Shown: positions 1-9,210, counted from the stretch's first letter. The stretch is DNA of 11,069 nucleotides from Smithellaceae bacterium (GCA_028718405.1 JAQULV010000014.1:1-11069); one strand, 5' to 3'. Translations and numbers: made by a program. Notes: generated by a model from the letters alone, not told the origin.

Positions 1-1357
1 CTTCATCGGGTAAGCTCCTGACCACTTCCTGGAAAAAACGACCGCGCGCCTTGTAATCGGAGAATTCGTCGAAACTGGCGCAGCCGGGCGATAATAGGAC
101 CACATCGCCGGCACGGGATTTTCCCCACGCCAGCATGATTGCCTCCTTCAGTGTCGGCATGAGGGCGGTATTAACCACTCCTCCCACTAAAGAATCGATC
201 CTTTCGCGGGCTTCGCCGAAAATAATGAGCTCCCGGACCCGCTCCCTGATGAGAGGTCTCAGGGTCTCAAAATCACCTTCCTTGTCGCGGCCACCCAGAA
301 GCAGGATGATCGGGGACGGAAACGTCTCCAGTGCCCGCTGCACCGCCCCCACGTTGGTGCCTTTGGAATCGTCGTAGAAACGGACGCCGCGGTTCTCGGC
401 GACGTACTCGATGCGATGGGGCATTCCTTTGAACTCCGCAACAGCCTTCTCTATCCCGTCAGGACTGCAGCCGCAGACCCGCGTGGCGAGGATAGAGGCC
501 ATGACGTTTTCGATATTGTGTTTCCCGGGGATCTTGATCATGGAAAGAGGATAAGCCTCGCGCTTTCCGGAGATGTCCTGTTGGACGATATCACCGCCTT
601 CGAGGAAAATCCCCGGCGTTGCCTTGCGGATGGAGCTGAAGAAGAGGATTCCCGCGGAGAGACTTTCGGAAAGCCTGGCCGTAGAAGGATCGGTGGCGTT
701 GAGGATCGCGAAATCTCCCTTCTGTTGGTGGCGGAAAACGCTCTCTTTGACGAGACGATAGGCCTCGAAAGAGCCATGATAATCAACGTGGTCACAGGTG
801 GTGTTGAGAAGAATCGCCACTTGGGGGCGGAAGGATTCAGCCCACTGCAACTGGAAGCTGCTCACCTCGCAGACGATGTAGTCGTCGTCCTGAGGGCCGT
901 CCAGGTAGCCGATGAGGGGATTTCCGATATTGCCCCCGACAAAGACCTTTTTGCCGCAAGCTTCGAGAATCTTTCCGATCAGGGTTGTCGTCGTGGTTTT
1001 GCCGTTGGTTCCCGTAACCGCAATGATGGGCACCCGAATCCGGCGGGCAGCCACTTCCAGTTCACTCTGGATGGGGATGCCTTTCCTTACGGATTCGGCT
1101 AACAGGGCGTTACGCGGCGGCACGCCGGGCGACGGCACCACCAGGTTGACGCCGGTAAGAGCACCGCTTCCGTAAGCAACAAAAGCGCCCTTCCTCAGCG
1201 CCTCTATCTCACCGTAGGCCTCACCTAGTGCGGCAGGGGTCTTCTCATCGGTCACGACGATCTCGGCTCCCCGGCGCGCAAAAAAACGGGCTGTCGCCAG
1301 CCCCGTCTTTCCCAGGCCGATGATCAAAACCTTTATGTCCTTCAATTCTCCTGTCAT
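1..1357 (-). CDS. murD: UDP-N-acetylmuramoyl-L-alanine--D-glutamate ligase (MurD), 3' end cut by window
   Basis: MurD is the cytoplasmic ATP-dependent ligase that adds D-glutamate to UDP-MurNAc-L-Ala. I translated 452 codons from the ATG at 1357 to the window edge. Visible motifs: N-terminal Rossmann-like start (VLIIGLGKTGLA, 10-21), ATP P-loop GTNGKTTT (116-123), GGNIGNPL (141-148), EVSSFQL (164-170), DHVDYH with H190, the probable carbamylated lysine K204, GMPHRIE (311-317), DDSKGTNVGA (329-338), LLGGRDKEGDF (353-363), and the C-terminal D-Glu-site segment LLSPGCASFDEF (421-432). The family is usually about 440-460 residues, so probably only a few residues lie outside the window. The start is 3 nt after mraY, and its GAGGT ribosome site overlaps the end of mraY, which suggests translational coupling. 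SPGCAS replaces the SPACAS of E. coli, a mild change. The identification is firm. Confidence 0.97.
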   Translation of the reverse strand, partial: MTGELKDIKVLIIGLGKTGLATARFFARRGAEIVVTDEKTPAALGEAYGEIEALRKGAFVAYGSGALTGVNLVVPSPGVPPRNALLAESVRKGIPIQSELEVAARRIRVPIIAVTGTNGKTTTTTLIGKILEACGKKVFVGGNIGNPLIGYLDGPQDDDYIVCEVSSFQLQWAESFRPQVAILLNTTCDHVDYHGSFEAYRLVKESVFRHQQKGDFAILNATDPSTARLSESLSAGILFFSSIRKATPGIFLEGGDIVQQDISGKREAYPLSMIKIPGKHNIENVMASILATRVCGCSPDGIEKAVAEFKGMPHRIEYVAENRGVRFYDDSKGTNVGAVQRALETFPSPIILLLGGRDKEGDFETLRPLIRERVRELIIFGEARERIDSLVGGVVNTALMPTLKEAIMLAWGKSRAGDVVLLSPGCASFDEFSDYKARGRFFQEVVRSLPDE

Positions 1358-1360
1358 CTT

Positions 1361-2440
1361 TTACCTCAGCTTGAGCGTGGAAATAGCAACCAGTGCGAGC
1401 AGGATGGAGATTATCCAGAAACGAACGATCACCTTCGGTTCGGCCCAGCCCTTCAGTTCGAAGTGATGATGGATGGGAGCCATCCGGAAGATACGTTTGC
1501 CGTTTGATATCTTGAACCAGCCCACCTGAAAGATGACGGAGAAGGTCTCGATAACAAACAACCCTCCCACGATGGCGAGCAGGATCTCCTGTTTGGTGAC
1601 GATGGCCAAAGTTCCCAAAGCCCCTCCCAAGGAGAGGGACCCCACATCACCCATAAATACCTGGGCCGGGTAGCTGTTGTACCATAGAAAGCCGAGCCCT
1701 GCCCCCGCGATGGCGCCGCAGAAGATAGACAGCTCACCCGCGCCGGCCACGTAAGATATCTGCAGGTAGTGGGCAGTCTTTATGTTACCGGCCAGGTAGG
1801 CGAAAACGAGGAAGGTGGAAAAACAGATAATCGCGGGGCCGATGGCCAGACCATCCAATCCGTCTGTTAGGTTCACGGCGTTGGCGGCCCCCACAATGAT
1901 GAAGACCGACAGTGCCACGTAGAACCAGCCCAGATCGGGCAGGACTGTTTTGAAGAAGGGAATCGTGACGTAGGTGTTGAATCCCGGTTTGGTGAAGATA
2001 ATGACACTGACGAAAAGGGCGATGATGATCTCGCCCGCCAGTCTGACCTTGCCGGGGACCCCTTTGGAATTTTTCTTTGTGAGCTTACGATAGTCGTCGA
2101 CAAACCCGATCAGTCCGTAGCCGATCGTGACCAAAAGGACCAGCCAGATGAAATCTACAGTGAGGTTTGCCCACAGGAGCGTCGATGTAACGACGGCAAA
2201 GATGATGAGGATGCCCCCCATCGTCGGGGTCCCTTCCTTGGAGAGGTGACTCTCGGGACCGTCATCGCGGATCGTCTGACCGATGCGCATGGCCTGCAGT
2301 TTGCGGATCAGCCAAGGGCCCATGATGAAACAGATCAGAAGCGCCGTAATCGAAGCGTAGATCGTCCGGAACGTGATGTAACGAAAGACGTTCAGAAACG
2401 AGTAAGTTGTGTGAAGCGGGTATAGTAAATGATAAAGCAC
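1361..2440 (-). CDS. mraY: Phospho-N-acetylmuramoyl-pentapeptide transferase (MraY)
   Basis: MraY is the integral inner-membrane enzyme that transfers phospho-MurNAc-pentapeptide from UDP to undecaprenyl phosphate, making lipid I. The 359-residue length matches the family (360 in E. coli) and the protein is hydrophobic throughout, with about ten membrane segments. Family signatures are intact: [17 protein letters not shown] (60-76), GFVDDY with catalytic-site aspartates D115 and D116, [13 protein letters not shown] (187-199), [11 protein letters not shown] with D265 (263-273), and [13 protein letters not shown] with the histidine cluster 324-326. The start is GTG. It is supported by an AGGGGA ribosome site 4-5 nt upstream and by N-terminal similarity to E. 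coli MraY (NVFRYITFR region). It begins 10 nt after murF and ends 3 nt before murD. Confidence 0.98.
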   Translation of the reverse strand: MLYHLLYPLHTTYSFLNVFRYITFRTIYASITALLICFIMGPWLIRKLQAMRIGQTIRDDGPESHLSKEGTPTMGGILIIFAVVTSTLLWANLTVDFIWLVLLVTIGYGLIGFVDDYRKLTKKNSKGVPGKVRLAGEIIIALFVSVIIFTKPGFNTYVTIPFFKTVLPDLGWFYVALSVFIIVGAANAVNLTDGLDGLAIGPAIICFSTFLVFAYLAGNIKTAHYLQISYVAGAGELSIFCGAIAGAGLGFLWYNSYPAQVFMGDVGSLSLGGALGTLAIVTKQEILLAIVGGLFVIETFSVIFQVGWFKISNGKRIFRMAPIHHHFELKGWAEPKVIVRFWIISILLALVAISTLKLR

Positions 2441-2450
2441 CTTGTTCCCC

Positions 2451-3905
2451 TTATTGCTGCCTTGTATTCATGCCTGGACCCGCGATATCATTTTCGTTGG
2501 AGGCGAGACCGATCCCGGTGATGATCGCTTGGACGATCTCCTCCATCTTCATGCGCCGGGAACCCTTCACCAGCACCCAATCTCCCGGACGCAGTTGATT
2601 ACGAAGCCGGGAAACGATCTCAGCGGCCGGGCAATCGATAAGGATCGCATCGTCGGCGAGCCCTTTTCTTCTTGCCCCGCTGGTTGTAGCTTGCGCAAAT
2701 TCTCCTCTGAGGAAAAGCATGCCTACGGAGCTCTCGGCTATTATTTCGCCCACCTCTTCATGCAGCTCCCAGGATCTGTCGCCCAGTTCAAGCATGTCCC
2801 CCAATATCACTGTTGCGCCGTGATTTCCACGGAGATCTTTGAGAGTTCTCAAAGCGGCGCGAACCGAGGCTGGATTGGCGTTGTAGCTGTCGTCGATGAC
2901 GAAAGAGCCGTTCGCCAATCGGTAAATCTGCTGCCGCCCCGAGACGGACGCGAACGATGAAAGACCCGAGACGATGTCCTCTTTCTCGACACCCATGGCT
3001 AGGGCAACGGCAGCGGCTCCCAAAGCGTCAGAGACGCTGTGTCTCCCCACCGCAGGGATTGTCACGTCTGCCTCTCCTCTGGGGGTTACGAGTGTGAAAC
3101 AGGTCGTCAAAGAAGGGGAGGTGCTGATTGCACCGGCTGTCACATCAGCCTCGCTTTCCACGGCATAGGTTATCTTGCGGCCGGCAAAGCGGTTTTCCAG
3201 AATGCGAATCTGTTCGTCGTCGCGATTCAGAACGGCGATTCCTTTGGAACCGAGATGTTCCAGAAGGGCGCCTTTTTCGTCCCTGATGGCATCGAGGGTT
3301 TTTAGACCCTCCAGATGAGCGTAGCCGATATTGGTGATGATGCCGATGTCTGGAGAGGCGATTTCGGCTAACCTGCCGATCTCGCCGGGCGTGTTGGTGC
3401 CCATCTCCAAGACGGCCGCCTCATGCGTGCCGTCAAGTCCCATCAGGGTGAGGGGCAGTCCCACGAGGTTATTGAGGTTGCCCTCCGTCTTGAGGACCCG
3501 GCGGGATTGAGAGAGGATCGCAACGATCATTTCTTTCGTGGTTGTCTTGCCGGCGCTGCCCGTGATCGCGACAACTGGTATGGACCATCTTTTTCTCCAG
3601 CCGTGAGCGATATCGCCCAAGGCCGTGAGGGTGTTCGTAACAATGATCACAACGCCCGGCGGTAACCGGTCGATGAGCGTCTTTCGATCTTCCTGAATAA
3701 GGACGCCCGCCGCTCCGGCCTGTAAGACATCTTCCAAATACTGATGACCGTCGAACCTCTCTCCGATTAAGGGGATGAAAAGACCACCGGGAAAAGGTTT
3801 GCGGGAATCGGTCCAGATGCCCGAGAAGTGTTCGCCGGTGCTTCCTCGGACCAACGTGCCGCCGGTTGCGGAAATGATGTCGGCAACGGTGAGATTGGCC
3901 TTCAT
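2451..3905 (-). CDS. murF: UDP-N-acetylmuramoyl-tripeptide--D-alanyl-D-alanine ligase (MurF)
   Basis: MurF is the cytoplasmic ligase that adds the D-Ala-D-Ala dipeptide, finishing the UDP-MurNAc-pentapeptide used by MraY, the next gene. It has 484 residues, slightly longer than E. coli MurF (452). The three Mur-ligase domains are visible. The N-terminal UDP-binding part contains the TDSRK segment (32-36). The central ATPase domain has the P-loop [12 protein letters not shown] (114-125), [15 protein letters not shown] (140-154) and the [11 protein letters not shown] stretch (166-176). The C-terminal domain has SGRQ (322-325), DDSYNANP (338-345), GDMLELG (369-375) and [13 protein letters not shown] (446-458). 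The last 18 or so residues form a tail without recognisable motifs. The ATG overlaps the murE stop as ATGA (4 nt), typical of coupled translation. Confidence 0.97.
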   Translation of the reverse strand: MKANLTVADIISATGGTLVRGSTGEHFSGIWTDSRKPFPGGLFIPLIGERFDGHQYLEDVLQAGAAGVLIQEDRKTLIDRLPPGVVIIVTNTLTALGDIAHGWRKRWSIPVVAITGSAGKTTTKEMIVAILSQSRRVLKTEGNLNNLVGLPLTLMGLDGTHEAAVLEMGTNTPGEIGRLAEIASPDIGIITNIGYAHLEGLKTLDAIRDEKGALLEHLGSKGIAVLNRDDEQIRILENRFAGRKITYAVESEADVTAGAISTSPSLTTCFTLVTPRGEADVTIPAVGRHSVSDALGAAAVALAMGVEKEDIVSGLSSFASVSGRQQIYRLANGSFVIDDSYNANPASVRAALRTLKDLRGNHGATVILGDMLELGDRSWELHEEVGEIIAESSVGMLFLRGEFAQATTSGARRKGLADDAILIDCPAAEIVSRLRNQLRPGDWVLVKGSRRMKMEEIVQAIITGIGLASNENDIAGPGMNTRQQ

Positions 3906-5428
3906 CGCTCCGGCCTCTTTTTTTTGAGCGCTTGAGTCGCGATGAGTCGGTCGTCGAAGGGGAAGCGCGTCGTGCCTATAATCTGGTAATCCTCATGGCC
4001 CTTGCCGGCAATGAGGACAATGTCGTCAGCGTCCGCGACGGAGACGGCCGCCTCGATGGCTTCCTTCCTGTCGGGAATGACAGTGTACCCGTGGGCGGAA
4101 GGCAAGCCCAGATTCTGGGGAGAAAGTTTCTCCGCCCGCTCTTCCTGGATCCCCGCCTCGATCTGCGCGATGATCGCCATTGGATCTTCCGTCCTCGGGT
4201 TGTCGGAGGTAACGATCGCCAGGTCGCTTTGCCGCACGGCGGCTTTTCCCATGAGCGGCCGTTTACCCCGGTCGCGGTCGCCGCCGCAGCCGAAGACGGT
4301 AATGAGCCTTCCCTTTTTGAAGGCGGCAAGATTCTGAAGCACCCGGTAAAGGGCATCCTCGGTGTGGGCGTAGTCGACGAAGACCTGGGGTTCTCCAAGG
4401 CTGCTTACCTTCTCAATACGACCGGGAACGTTCCGTAACTCCTTGAGGCCCGCTATAATGGCTTCTTTGGGGATTTCCAGGGAGATGGCAGCGCCGACAG
4501 CGGCCAGGATATTGTAGAGATTGTACTTGCCGATGAGCTGAGAGCTTATCTTGAATGACCTTCCTCCGCCGGTAATCGTGGCCTCTATGCCTTCCATGGA
4601 GAGATGATACGGATGCGCCTTTATGTCACAGGCGGGCTCGACGCCGTAACTCAAAGCGGACAGCCCGGCAAGTTCCTTCAAGATCCGCTTTCCCCATGGA
4701 TCGTCACCGTTGATGATCATGGGGAATTGCCCTTTTGCCCCTTCCGGAAGGACTTCGGTGAAGAACCTCTTCTTGGCCGCAAAGTAGTTCTCCATGGTGA
4801 CATGATAGTCCAGGTGGTCCTGCGAGAGGTTCGTGAAGATGCCGAGTTCAAAGGAACAATCATCGATTCGGTGCAGATCTATAGCGTGGGAGGATACCTC
4901 CGCGATAACGTGGCTGACACCAGCATCAACCATTTCGAGCAGGATCCGCTGCATCTCTATGGATTCCGGGGTCGTGTTGGGGGCGGGCATAGTCTTTCCC
5001 CGGAAGCGGTAGTTTACCGTGCCGATGACGCCCACTCGGTAACCCGCGGCGGAGAGGATGGATTCCAGAAGGTAGGTGATCGTTGTCTTACCGTTGGTGC
5101 CGACCACTCCGATCAACGTAACTTCCGCGGAGGGATCTCCGTAAAAGTTCTTTCCTAGAATCCCCAGGGCGCGGCGGCTGTCCCTTACCTGGATGGCGGT
5201 GACGCCCGCAGGTGGTTCAAAATCTTTCTCATGAACGATGAATCTTGCCCCTGCCTTGATGGCAGCGGCGATATAATCGTGGCCGTCGGCCTTCAGGCCG
5301 GCGATGGCGATGAAAAGGGCGTCTGTCGTGCATCTTCCCGACTCATAACAGATCGACGAGACGTCGCCCTCCGGGCTTCCCTTTATGCGGGCGACATCGA
5401 CGCCCCGTGTTAGATTCGTTAACTTCAA
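3902..5428 (-). CDS. murE: UDP-N-acetylmuramoyl-L-alanyl-D-glutamate--2,6-diaminopimelate ligase (MurE)
   Basis: MurE adds the third stem-peptide residue in the cytoplasm. The DNPRTEDP motif (409-416 from the start used here) is the known signature for meso-diaminopimelate rather than lysine, so the wall is predicted to be DAP-type. Other motifs: P-loop GTNGKTT (110-116), NTTPES (151-156), SSHAIDLHR (179-187), FTNLSQDHLDYH (198-209), probable carbamylated lysine K219, VDYAHTEDAL (351-360), GCGGDRDRGKRP (380-391) and GKGHEDYQ (475-482). The length of 508 fits the family. I chose the TTG at 5428 because an AGGGG ribosome site lies 5 nt upstream and the product then begins MKLTNL, as family members usually do. 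A GTG two codons earlier (5434) is the alternative, but the AGGGG would be directly against it. The gene overlaps murF by 4 nt. Confidence 0.96.
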   Translation of the reverse strand: MKLTNLTRGVDVARIKGSPEGDVSSICYESGRCTTDALFIAIAGLKADGHDYIAAAIKAGARFIVHEKDFEPPAGVTAIQVRDSRRALGILGKNFYGDPSAEVTLIGVVGTNGKTTITYLLESILSAAGYRVGVIGTVNYRFRGKTMPAPNTTPESIEMQRILLEMVDAGVSHVIAEVSSHAIDLHRIDDCSFELGIFTNLSQDHLDYHVTMENYFAAKKRFFTEVLPEGAKGQFPMIINGDDPWGKRILKELAGLSALSYGVEPACDIKAHPYHLSMEGIEATITGGGRSFKISSQLIGKYNLYNILAAVGAAISLEIPKEAIIAGLKELRNVPGRIEKVSSLGEPQVFVDYAHTEDALYRVLQNLAAFKKGRLITVFGCGGDRDRGKRPLMGKAAVRQSDLAIVTSDNPRTEDPMAIIAQIEAGIQEERAEKLSPQNLGLPSAHGYTVIPDRKEAIEAAVSVADADDIVLIAGKGHEDYQIIGTTRFPFDDRLIATQALKKKRPER

Positions 5429-5433
5429 ATTCA

Positions 5434-5438
5434 CCCCT
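5434..5438 (-). promoter_or_regulatory. Ribosome binding site that decides the murE start
   Basis: AGGGG on the minus strand lies 5 nt before TTG (5428) and abuts or overlaps GTG (5434). No other purine-rich site sits at a usable distance before the GTG. This favours TTG initiation. It rests on spacing alone. Confidence 0.5.
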
Positions 5439-5492
5439 GATATCGGCAGTCATATAATTTGATGCAATCCTTCCGTCCGCGCAGAGAAGAGA

Positions 5493-7478
5493 TCAACCGT
5501 TACTGAAATAGACGGTGCATATCTTGTGTTCCCGAACCGGAAGCCCCGGTGCCGTGTCCTGACTCACGGCCCAGCCGCTCCCCACGACCCGCAGCTCTAT
5601 CCCGCGCTTTTGCGACCTCTTGATGGCATCCCTAATCGTAAGACCTCTGAAGTCGGGGATCAGAAGAGCCTCGCTTTCGGCATCGGCTATGCCATTGTCC
5701 GTCGAAAGAGAAACGAGCTTCAGCGGTCCGGCGTTGTTGGGCCGAACGTCTATCAGCGGAGCGGGATTTTCGCGGATGTTGGTCTTAACACAGGTGAGGA
5801 TCTGCTCGCCAATCTTTTTAAAAACGGGGGCGGCGGCCATCCCGCCCCACCTGTCGCGTTGCGGCTCATCGAGCGTGATCAGCATGACCACCTGCGGATT
5901 CTGGGCGGGGAAAAAACCCATGAATGACGTCCGAACCCGCTCGGAGGAGTAGACGTTCCTGGCGAAATCGAATTTCTGTGAAGTTCCCGTTTTTCCCGCT
6001 ACCGCCATATTGTCGATGCGGGCGTTCTTGCCCGTGCCGCCTTCTTCACCCACGACGTCCGTCAGTATCGCCGTTAATCTTTTTGCCGTCTCAGGCGTTA
6101 CGACCCGGCGCACCACCGTCGGGCTGTACATCTTGAGCGTGTTTCCCCGCTTGTCGACAAAACCCCGGACGATGAAGGGTTTCATCAATACACCCTGGTT
6201 GGCAATGGCGGACAGGGCCGTGACGAGTTGGATCGATGTGACGGAAATCCCCTGACCGAAGGCGATTGTGGCCGCGTCGATCCGCGACCAGTTCTGGACC
6301 GGCCGCAGTAAGCCGCTCACTTCGCCAGGCAGATCGATTCCCGTCTTGGAGCCGAAACCGAAAGAAGTAATATAGTGGTAAAATCTCTCTTTTCCCAGCC
6401 TCTCGCCGATCTTGACGGAACCGATATTGCTCGAATATTTCAGAATGTCATGGACAGTGAGAACGCCGTGCCCCTTATGCTGGGCCTCGTGGATGACGCG
6501 ATCACCGACCACGTAATTTCCGTTCTCGCAGAAGAACCTGTCCGTTTCTTTAACGGCGCCCTCATTCAGAGCAGCGGCCACCAGAAAAGGTTTGAAGGTG
6601 GATCCCGGGTCGAAGCAATCGGTTATCGCCTTGTTCTTCCCGGCGCCCGGGATGAGCTGCGTCAGATTGTTCGGATCGAAACTGGGCTCGTTGGCCAAGG
6701 CCAGGATCTCTCCGGTTTTGGGATCCATCACGACGGCAAAGCCGCCCTTGGCTCCCTTTTCTTCGACGGCCTGCTTCAACTGTTGTTCGGCCAGGTATTG
6801 GATGCGACTGTCGATGGTGAGGATCAGGTGGTAGTTGTTGGTGCCCTCCTGCGTTGCAGCCTCATCGATATGGGGGTAAAGACGCCTTCCCTTGGCGTCC
6901 CGGGCCCAAACGAGTTTCTGGGGGGCTCCCCTGAGGTAAGAGTTGTACTTCATCTCCAGACCTTCGAGGCCGGAGGAGTCCGTACCCGCAAAACCCAAGA
7001 TGTTGCCGGCGAGCTCGCCGTTAGGGTAATAACGCTTCGGCTCCTGAATGATAAAAAGTCCCTCCATGCCCAAATTTTCTATGCTCTGGGCCTGATCGGG
7101 GGCGATCCGGCGGGCCAGCCAGCAGAAATTCCTGCCTCTGGAGAACTTTTTCAGAATGGTTTCACGATCTAGACCGAGAATCGGCGCGACCACATCGGCA
7201 GTCTCGGACTGATTGGGTATCTTGGAGGGATCGGCGCAGACGGAATCGGCCATCACGCTGATGGCGAGTTTTTCACCGTTGCGGTCGTAGATGACGCCCC
7301 GCTCAGGTTCCAGCTCGACCGTGCGCAGATGTTGTCTTTGTGCCAAGGTGCGTAGGGTTTTGCCCGAAAAAACTTGGAGCTGAAGGGCGCGGGATGTTAA
7401 GGCGACGTCGAGTACCAGGAAGAATAGTAGCAGGGTGACGATTCTGAACCTGAGCCATTTCTTCGCATCGCCCGTCAT
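5493..7478 (-). CDS. ftsI: Septal peptidoglycan transpeptidase FtsI/PBP3-type with C-terminal PASTA domain
   Basis: This class B penicillin-binding protein cross-links septal peptidoglycan in the periplasm. It has 661 residues. A short cytoplasmic N-terminus is followed by one membrane anchor at about 12-28. The dimerisation/pedestal domain spans about 55-205 (ERGVIYDRNG at 59-68, GLEGLE at 170-175). The transpeptidase domain spans about 243-560, with all three active-site motifs: STFK (293-296, S293 the acylated serine), SSN (349-351) and KTGT (496-499). After a linker of about 40 residues, 604-659 looks like one PASTA repeat (LIPDFRGLTIRDAIKRSQ onward, ending in a VYF strand). E. coli FtsI lacks this domain; PBP2x and SpoVD of Firmicutes have it. 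The start ATG follows a GAGGGGAAGG site 10 nt after ftsL. Gene position beside ftsL and murE supports FtsI over other PBP2-type proteins. Confidence 0.96.
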   Translation of the reverse strand: MTGDAKKWLRFRIVTLLLFFLVLDVALTSRALQLQVFSGKTLRTLAQRQHLRTVELEPERGVIYDRNGEKLAISVMADSVCADPSKIPNQSETADVVAPILGLDRETILKKFSRGRNFCWLARRIAPDQAQSIENLGMEGLFIIQEPKRYYPNGELAGNILGFAGTDSSGLEGLEMKYNSYLRGAPQKLVWARDAKGRRLYPHIDEAATQEGTNNYHLILTIDSRIQYLAEQQLKQAVEEKGAKGGFAVVMDPKTGEILALANEPSFDPNNLTQLIPGAGKNKAITDCFDPGSTFKPFLVAAALNEGAVKETDRFFCENGNYVVGDRVIHEAQHKGHGVLTVHDILKYSSNIGSVKIGERLGKERFYHYITSFGFGSKTGIDLPGEVSGLLRPVQNWSRIDAATIAFGQGISVTSIQLVTALSAIANQGVLMKPFIVRGFVDKRGNTLKMYSPTVVRRVVTPETAKRLTAILTDVVGEEGGTGKNARIDNMAVAGKTGTSQKFDFARNVYSSERVRTSFMGFFPAQNPQVVMLITLDEPQRDRWGGMAAAPVFKKIGEQILTCVKTNIRENPAPLIDVRPNNAGPLKLVSLSTDNGIADAESEALLIPDFRGLTIRDAIKRSQKRGIELRVVGSGWAVSQDTAPGLPVREHKICTVYFSNG

Positions 7479-7488
7479 TGCCTTCCCC

Positions 7489-7815
7489 TCACTTAAGGAC
7501 GATGATTTGATCGCCTTGGGGAAAGGTCATCTGCAGCCTGTCCCGGGCGATCGCCTCGATCCGTTGGGGCGATTTCAATGTGGCATACTCCACTCTCAGA
7601 CGTCTCTGTTGTTCAAGGAGTTGTTCCTTCGTGCTGATCTCGGTAGCGAGCTGGTACTCTAACTCCGTCATGTGGATGTGGCACCACACGTAGATGAGGA
7701 GAACGGCCATCAGGACGAAGGCGCAGAAAATAAAAGAAGAGTACCGGTAGCCCTTAACCTCTCGGGTTTCTTCCGGTACAGCTGCAATCTGATCGAAGAC
7801 ATCGGCGCTCTGCAT
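7489..7815 (-). CDS. ftsL: Cell division protein FtsL
   Basis: This is a small bitopic membrane protein of 108 residues. It has a cytoplasmic N-terminus (1-25), one membrane segment at about 27-46 and a periplasmic leucine/glutamine-rich coiled coil at about 50-80. A conserved-looking tail follows (SPQRIEAIARDRLQM, 82-96, then a proline and QIIVL). FtsL pairs with FtsB in the FtsQLB complex, which controls FtsWI activity. Sequence conservation in the family is weak, so the call rests on topology, the RIEAIARDRL-type tail and its slot between rsmH and ftsI, where ftsL is normally found. FtsB/DivIC-like proteins share this shape but are rarely found at this site. The start lies 3 nt after rsmH, with AGGAT as the likely ribosome site inside the rsmH 3' end. 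Confidence 0.88.
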   Translation of the reverse strand: MQSADVFDQIAAVPEETREVKGYRYSSFIFCAFVLMAVLLIYVWCHIHMTELEYQLATEISTKEQLLEQQRRLRVEYATLKSPQRIEAIARDRLQMTFPQGDQIIVLK

Positions 7816-7818
7816 GGT

Positions 7819-8754
7819 TCAGATCCTTGCTGCCGTCCTCAGCTTGGCACTGCGCGCCCGGGGATTACTTGCTATCTCCTCGGGCTGGGGGACAATGGGT
7901 TTGCGGGTGATGACCCTGGCTTTCGCTTCCCTTGTACAATTGCAGACGGGCAGATCGGGAGGGCAAACGCATTCTCCTTCCCAGGAACGGAAGGTCTCTT
8001 TTACAATCCTGTCCTCCAGAGAATGAAAGGTGATCACGGAGAAGCGTCCGTCTTTTAAAAGCCGCTCTACGCCCACGGTGAGACTGCGTGAGAGATTGGA
8101 GAGTTCATCGTTGACGGCGATCCTTAATGCCTGGAACGTCTTTGTCGCGGGATGAATTTTTGTTCTTGCCCGCCGTCCTGATATAGCGGAGGCGATGAGT
8201 GAGGCAAGCTCGGCCGTCGTTTCGATCGGCGCCGTCTGCCGGCGGATGACTATGGCCCTTGCTATCCTTCTCGCCATCGGCTCCTCTCCGTATTCCCTGA
8301 TGATCCGCTTCAATTCCTCCTCGGGATGATTGTTGACGATATGAGCGGCGGTGGTCGTGTTAGCGGTATCCATACGCATGTCGAGAGGGCCCTCCAGCGC
8401 GAAGCTGAAGCCTCGTGAGGCGCTTTCCAACTGGTGCGAGGAAACTCCCACATCGAGTATGATGCCGTCCACCTGTCTGATATCCATGTCGTCCAAAACC
8501 CTGTCCAGAGAGGAAAAGTTTGCCTTGCGGAGCCGAGCCCGATCTCCGAAAAAGCAGAGCCTCTCGCTAGCGAAGGCAATAGCCTCATCATCGGTGTCGA
8601 TGCCGATGACTATTCCATCTGGCTCCGTAGCCTTCAGTATCGCCAAGCTGTGCCCTCCTCCTCCAACCGTTCCATCGACGTAAATCCCGCCCCGTTTACA
8701 ATTAAGCGAGGCGACAACCTCCCTTGCCATGATCGGCTGATGATAGAAGGTCAT
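7819..8754 (-). CDS. rsmH: 16S rRNA (cytosine(1402)-N(4))-methyltransferase (RsmH/MraW)
   Basis: RsmH is the SAM-dependent enzyme that makes the N4 methylation of C1402 in the ribosomal P site. Its 311 residues match the family. Motifs: N-terminal YHQPIMAREV (4-13), SAM-binding DGTVGGGGHS (27-36), GIDTDDEA (51-58), DGIILDVGVSSHQL (96-109), RGFSF and GPLDMRM (114-128), HPATKTFQALRIAVN (201-215), FHSLEDRIVK (243-252) and the C-terminal NPRARSAKLR (297-306). Cysteines 262, 264, 271 and 273 form a CxC-x6-CxC cluster after the catalytic core, seen in many RsmH proteins and possibly metal-binding. The gene starts 9 nt after mraZ, the usual second position of dcw clusters. Its ribosome site is weak (GGCTGG), so it may depend on coupling to mraZ. 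Confidence 0.98.
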   Translation of the reverse strand: MTFYHQPIMAREVVASLNCKRGGIYVDGTVGGGGHSLAILKATEPDGIVIGIDTDDEAIAFASERLCFFGDRARLRKANFSSLDRVLDDMDIRQVDGIILDVGVSSHQLESASRGFSFALEGPLDMRMDTANTTTAAHIVNNHPEEELKRIIREYGEEPMARRIARAIVIRRQTAPIETTAELASLIASAISGRRARTKIHPATKTFQALRIAVNDELSNLSRSLTVGVERLLKDGRFSVITFHSLEDRIVKETFRSWEGECVCPPDLPVCNCTREAKARVITRKPIVPQPEEIASNPRARSAKLRTAARI

Positions 8755-8763
8755 GGCCAGCCT

Positions 8764-9210
8764 TTACAGTCCCAATGCCGCCATGTGGTTGCTCAGGGCG
8801 TCGGGATTGTTGCCCGTTTCCGAAAGATCACTCTGGAAACGATCCTTGCTCCAGATCTCAATGGTCTTAAGCATACCCGCGATGATGATGTCCTTGTCGA
8901 GGCCGGCATATTCCCGGAGAGTCGGGGGGATAAGTACCCTTCCTTGACTGTCGAGGGTACAGTCCACCGCGGGGGAGATAAAAAAACGCTGGAAGGCGCG
9001 CACATTCTTGTCTATGATCGACTGGCGGCTGACTTTCTCCTCTATGATCTGCCACTCGTCGTAAGGGAAGACCATGATGTAGCCGCCCCATGTGGTCATC
9101 ACCATCATGTTGTTGTGTTCCTTGGCAAATATATCCCGGAATTTGGCCGGGAAGATGATGCGGCCTTTATCGTCTATTGTATGATTGAATTGTCGCCGAA
9201 AGGTGGACAT
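8764..9210 (-). CDS. mraZ: MraZ, transcriptional regulator of the dcw cluster
   Basis: MraZ is a DNA-binding protein of the SpoVT/AbrB fold that represses its own operon in E. coli. The product has 148 residues, the normal size. Two tandem half-domains are visible, each with the DxxGR signature: DDKGRI at 13-18 and DSQGRVLIPPTLREYAG at 87-103. The opening MSTFRRQFNHTIDDKGR is typical of family N-termini. I chose the ATG at 9210, not the TTG at 9228, because GGAGGGAG lies 6 nt upstream of the ATG and the family starts there. Three TGGAN repeats directly upstream are its probable binding site. It heads the dcw block and is 9 nt before rsmH. The C-terminal 20 or so residues are poorly conserved by eye. 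Confidence 0.97.
   Translation of the reverse strand: MSTFRRQFNHTIDDKGRIIFPAKFRDIFAKEHNNMMVMTTWGGYIMVFPYDEWQIIEEKVSRQSIIDKNVRAFQRFFISPAVDCTLDSQGRVLIPPTLREYAGLDKDIIIAGMLKTIEIWSKDRFQSDLSETGNNPDALSNHMAALGL

Noticed and set aside
416..1102. Long plus-strand open frame (228 codons) opposite murD
   Set aside because: It is antisense to a fully conserved murD, has no recognisable motifs and reads as composition-driven shadow sequence.
5435..5492. Internal promoter or regulatory element between ftsI and murE
   Set aside because: TATATG and TTGCAT are present but at unusable spacing; a TTGAT/ATCAA pair of 5 nt is within chance.
6375..7172. Long plus-strand open frame (265 codons) opposite ftsI
   Set aside because: It lies opposite intact FtsI catalytic motifs and has no ribosome site or family features that I can see.
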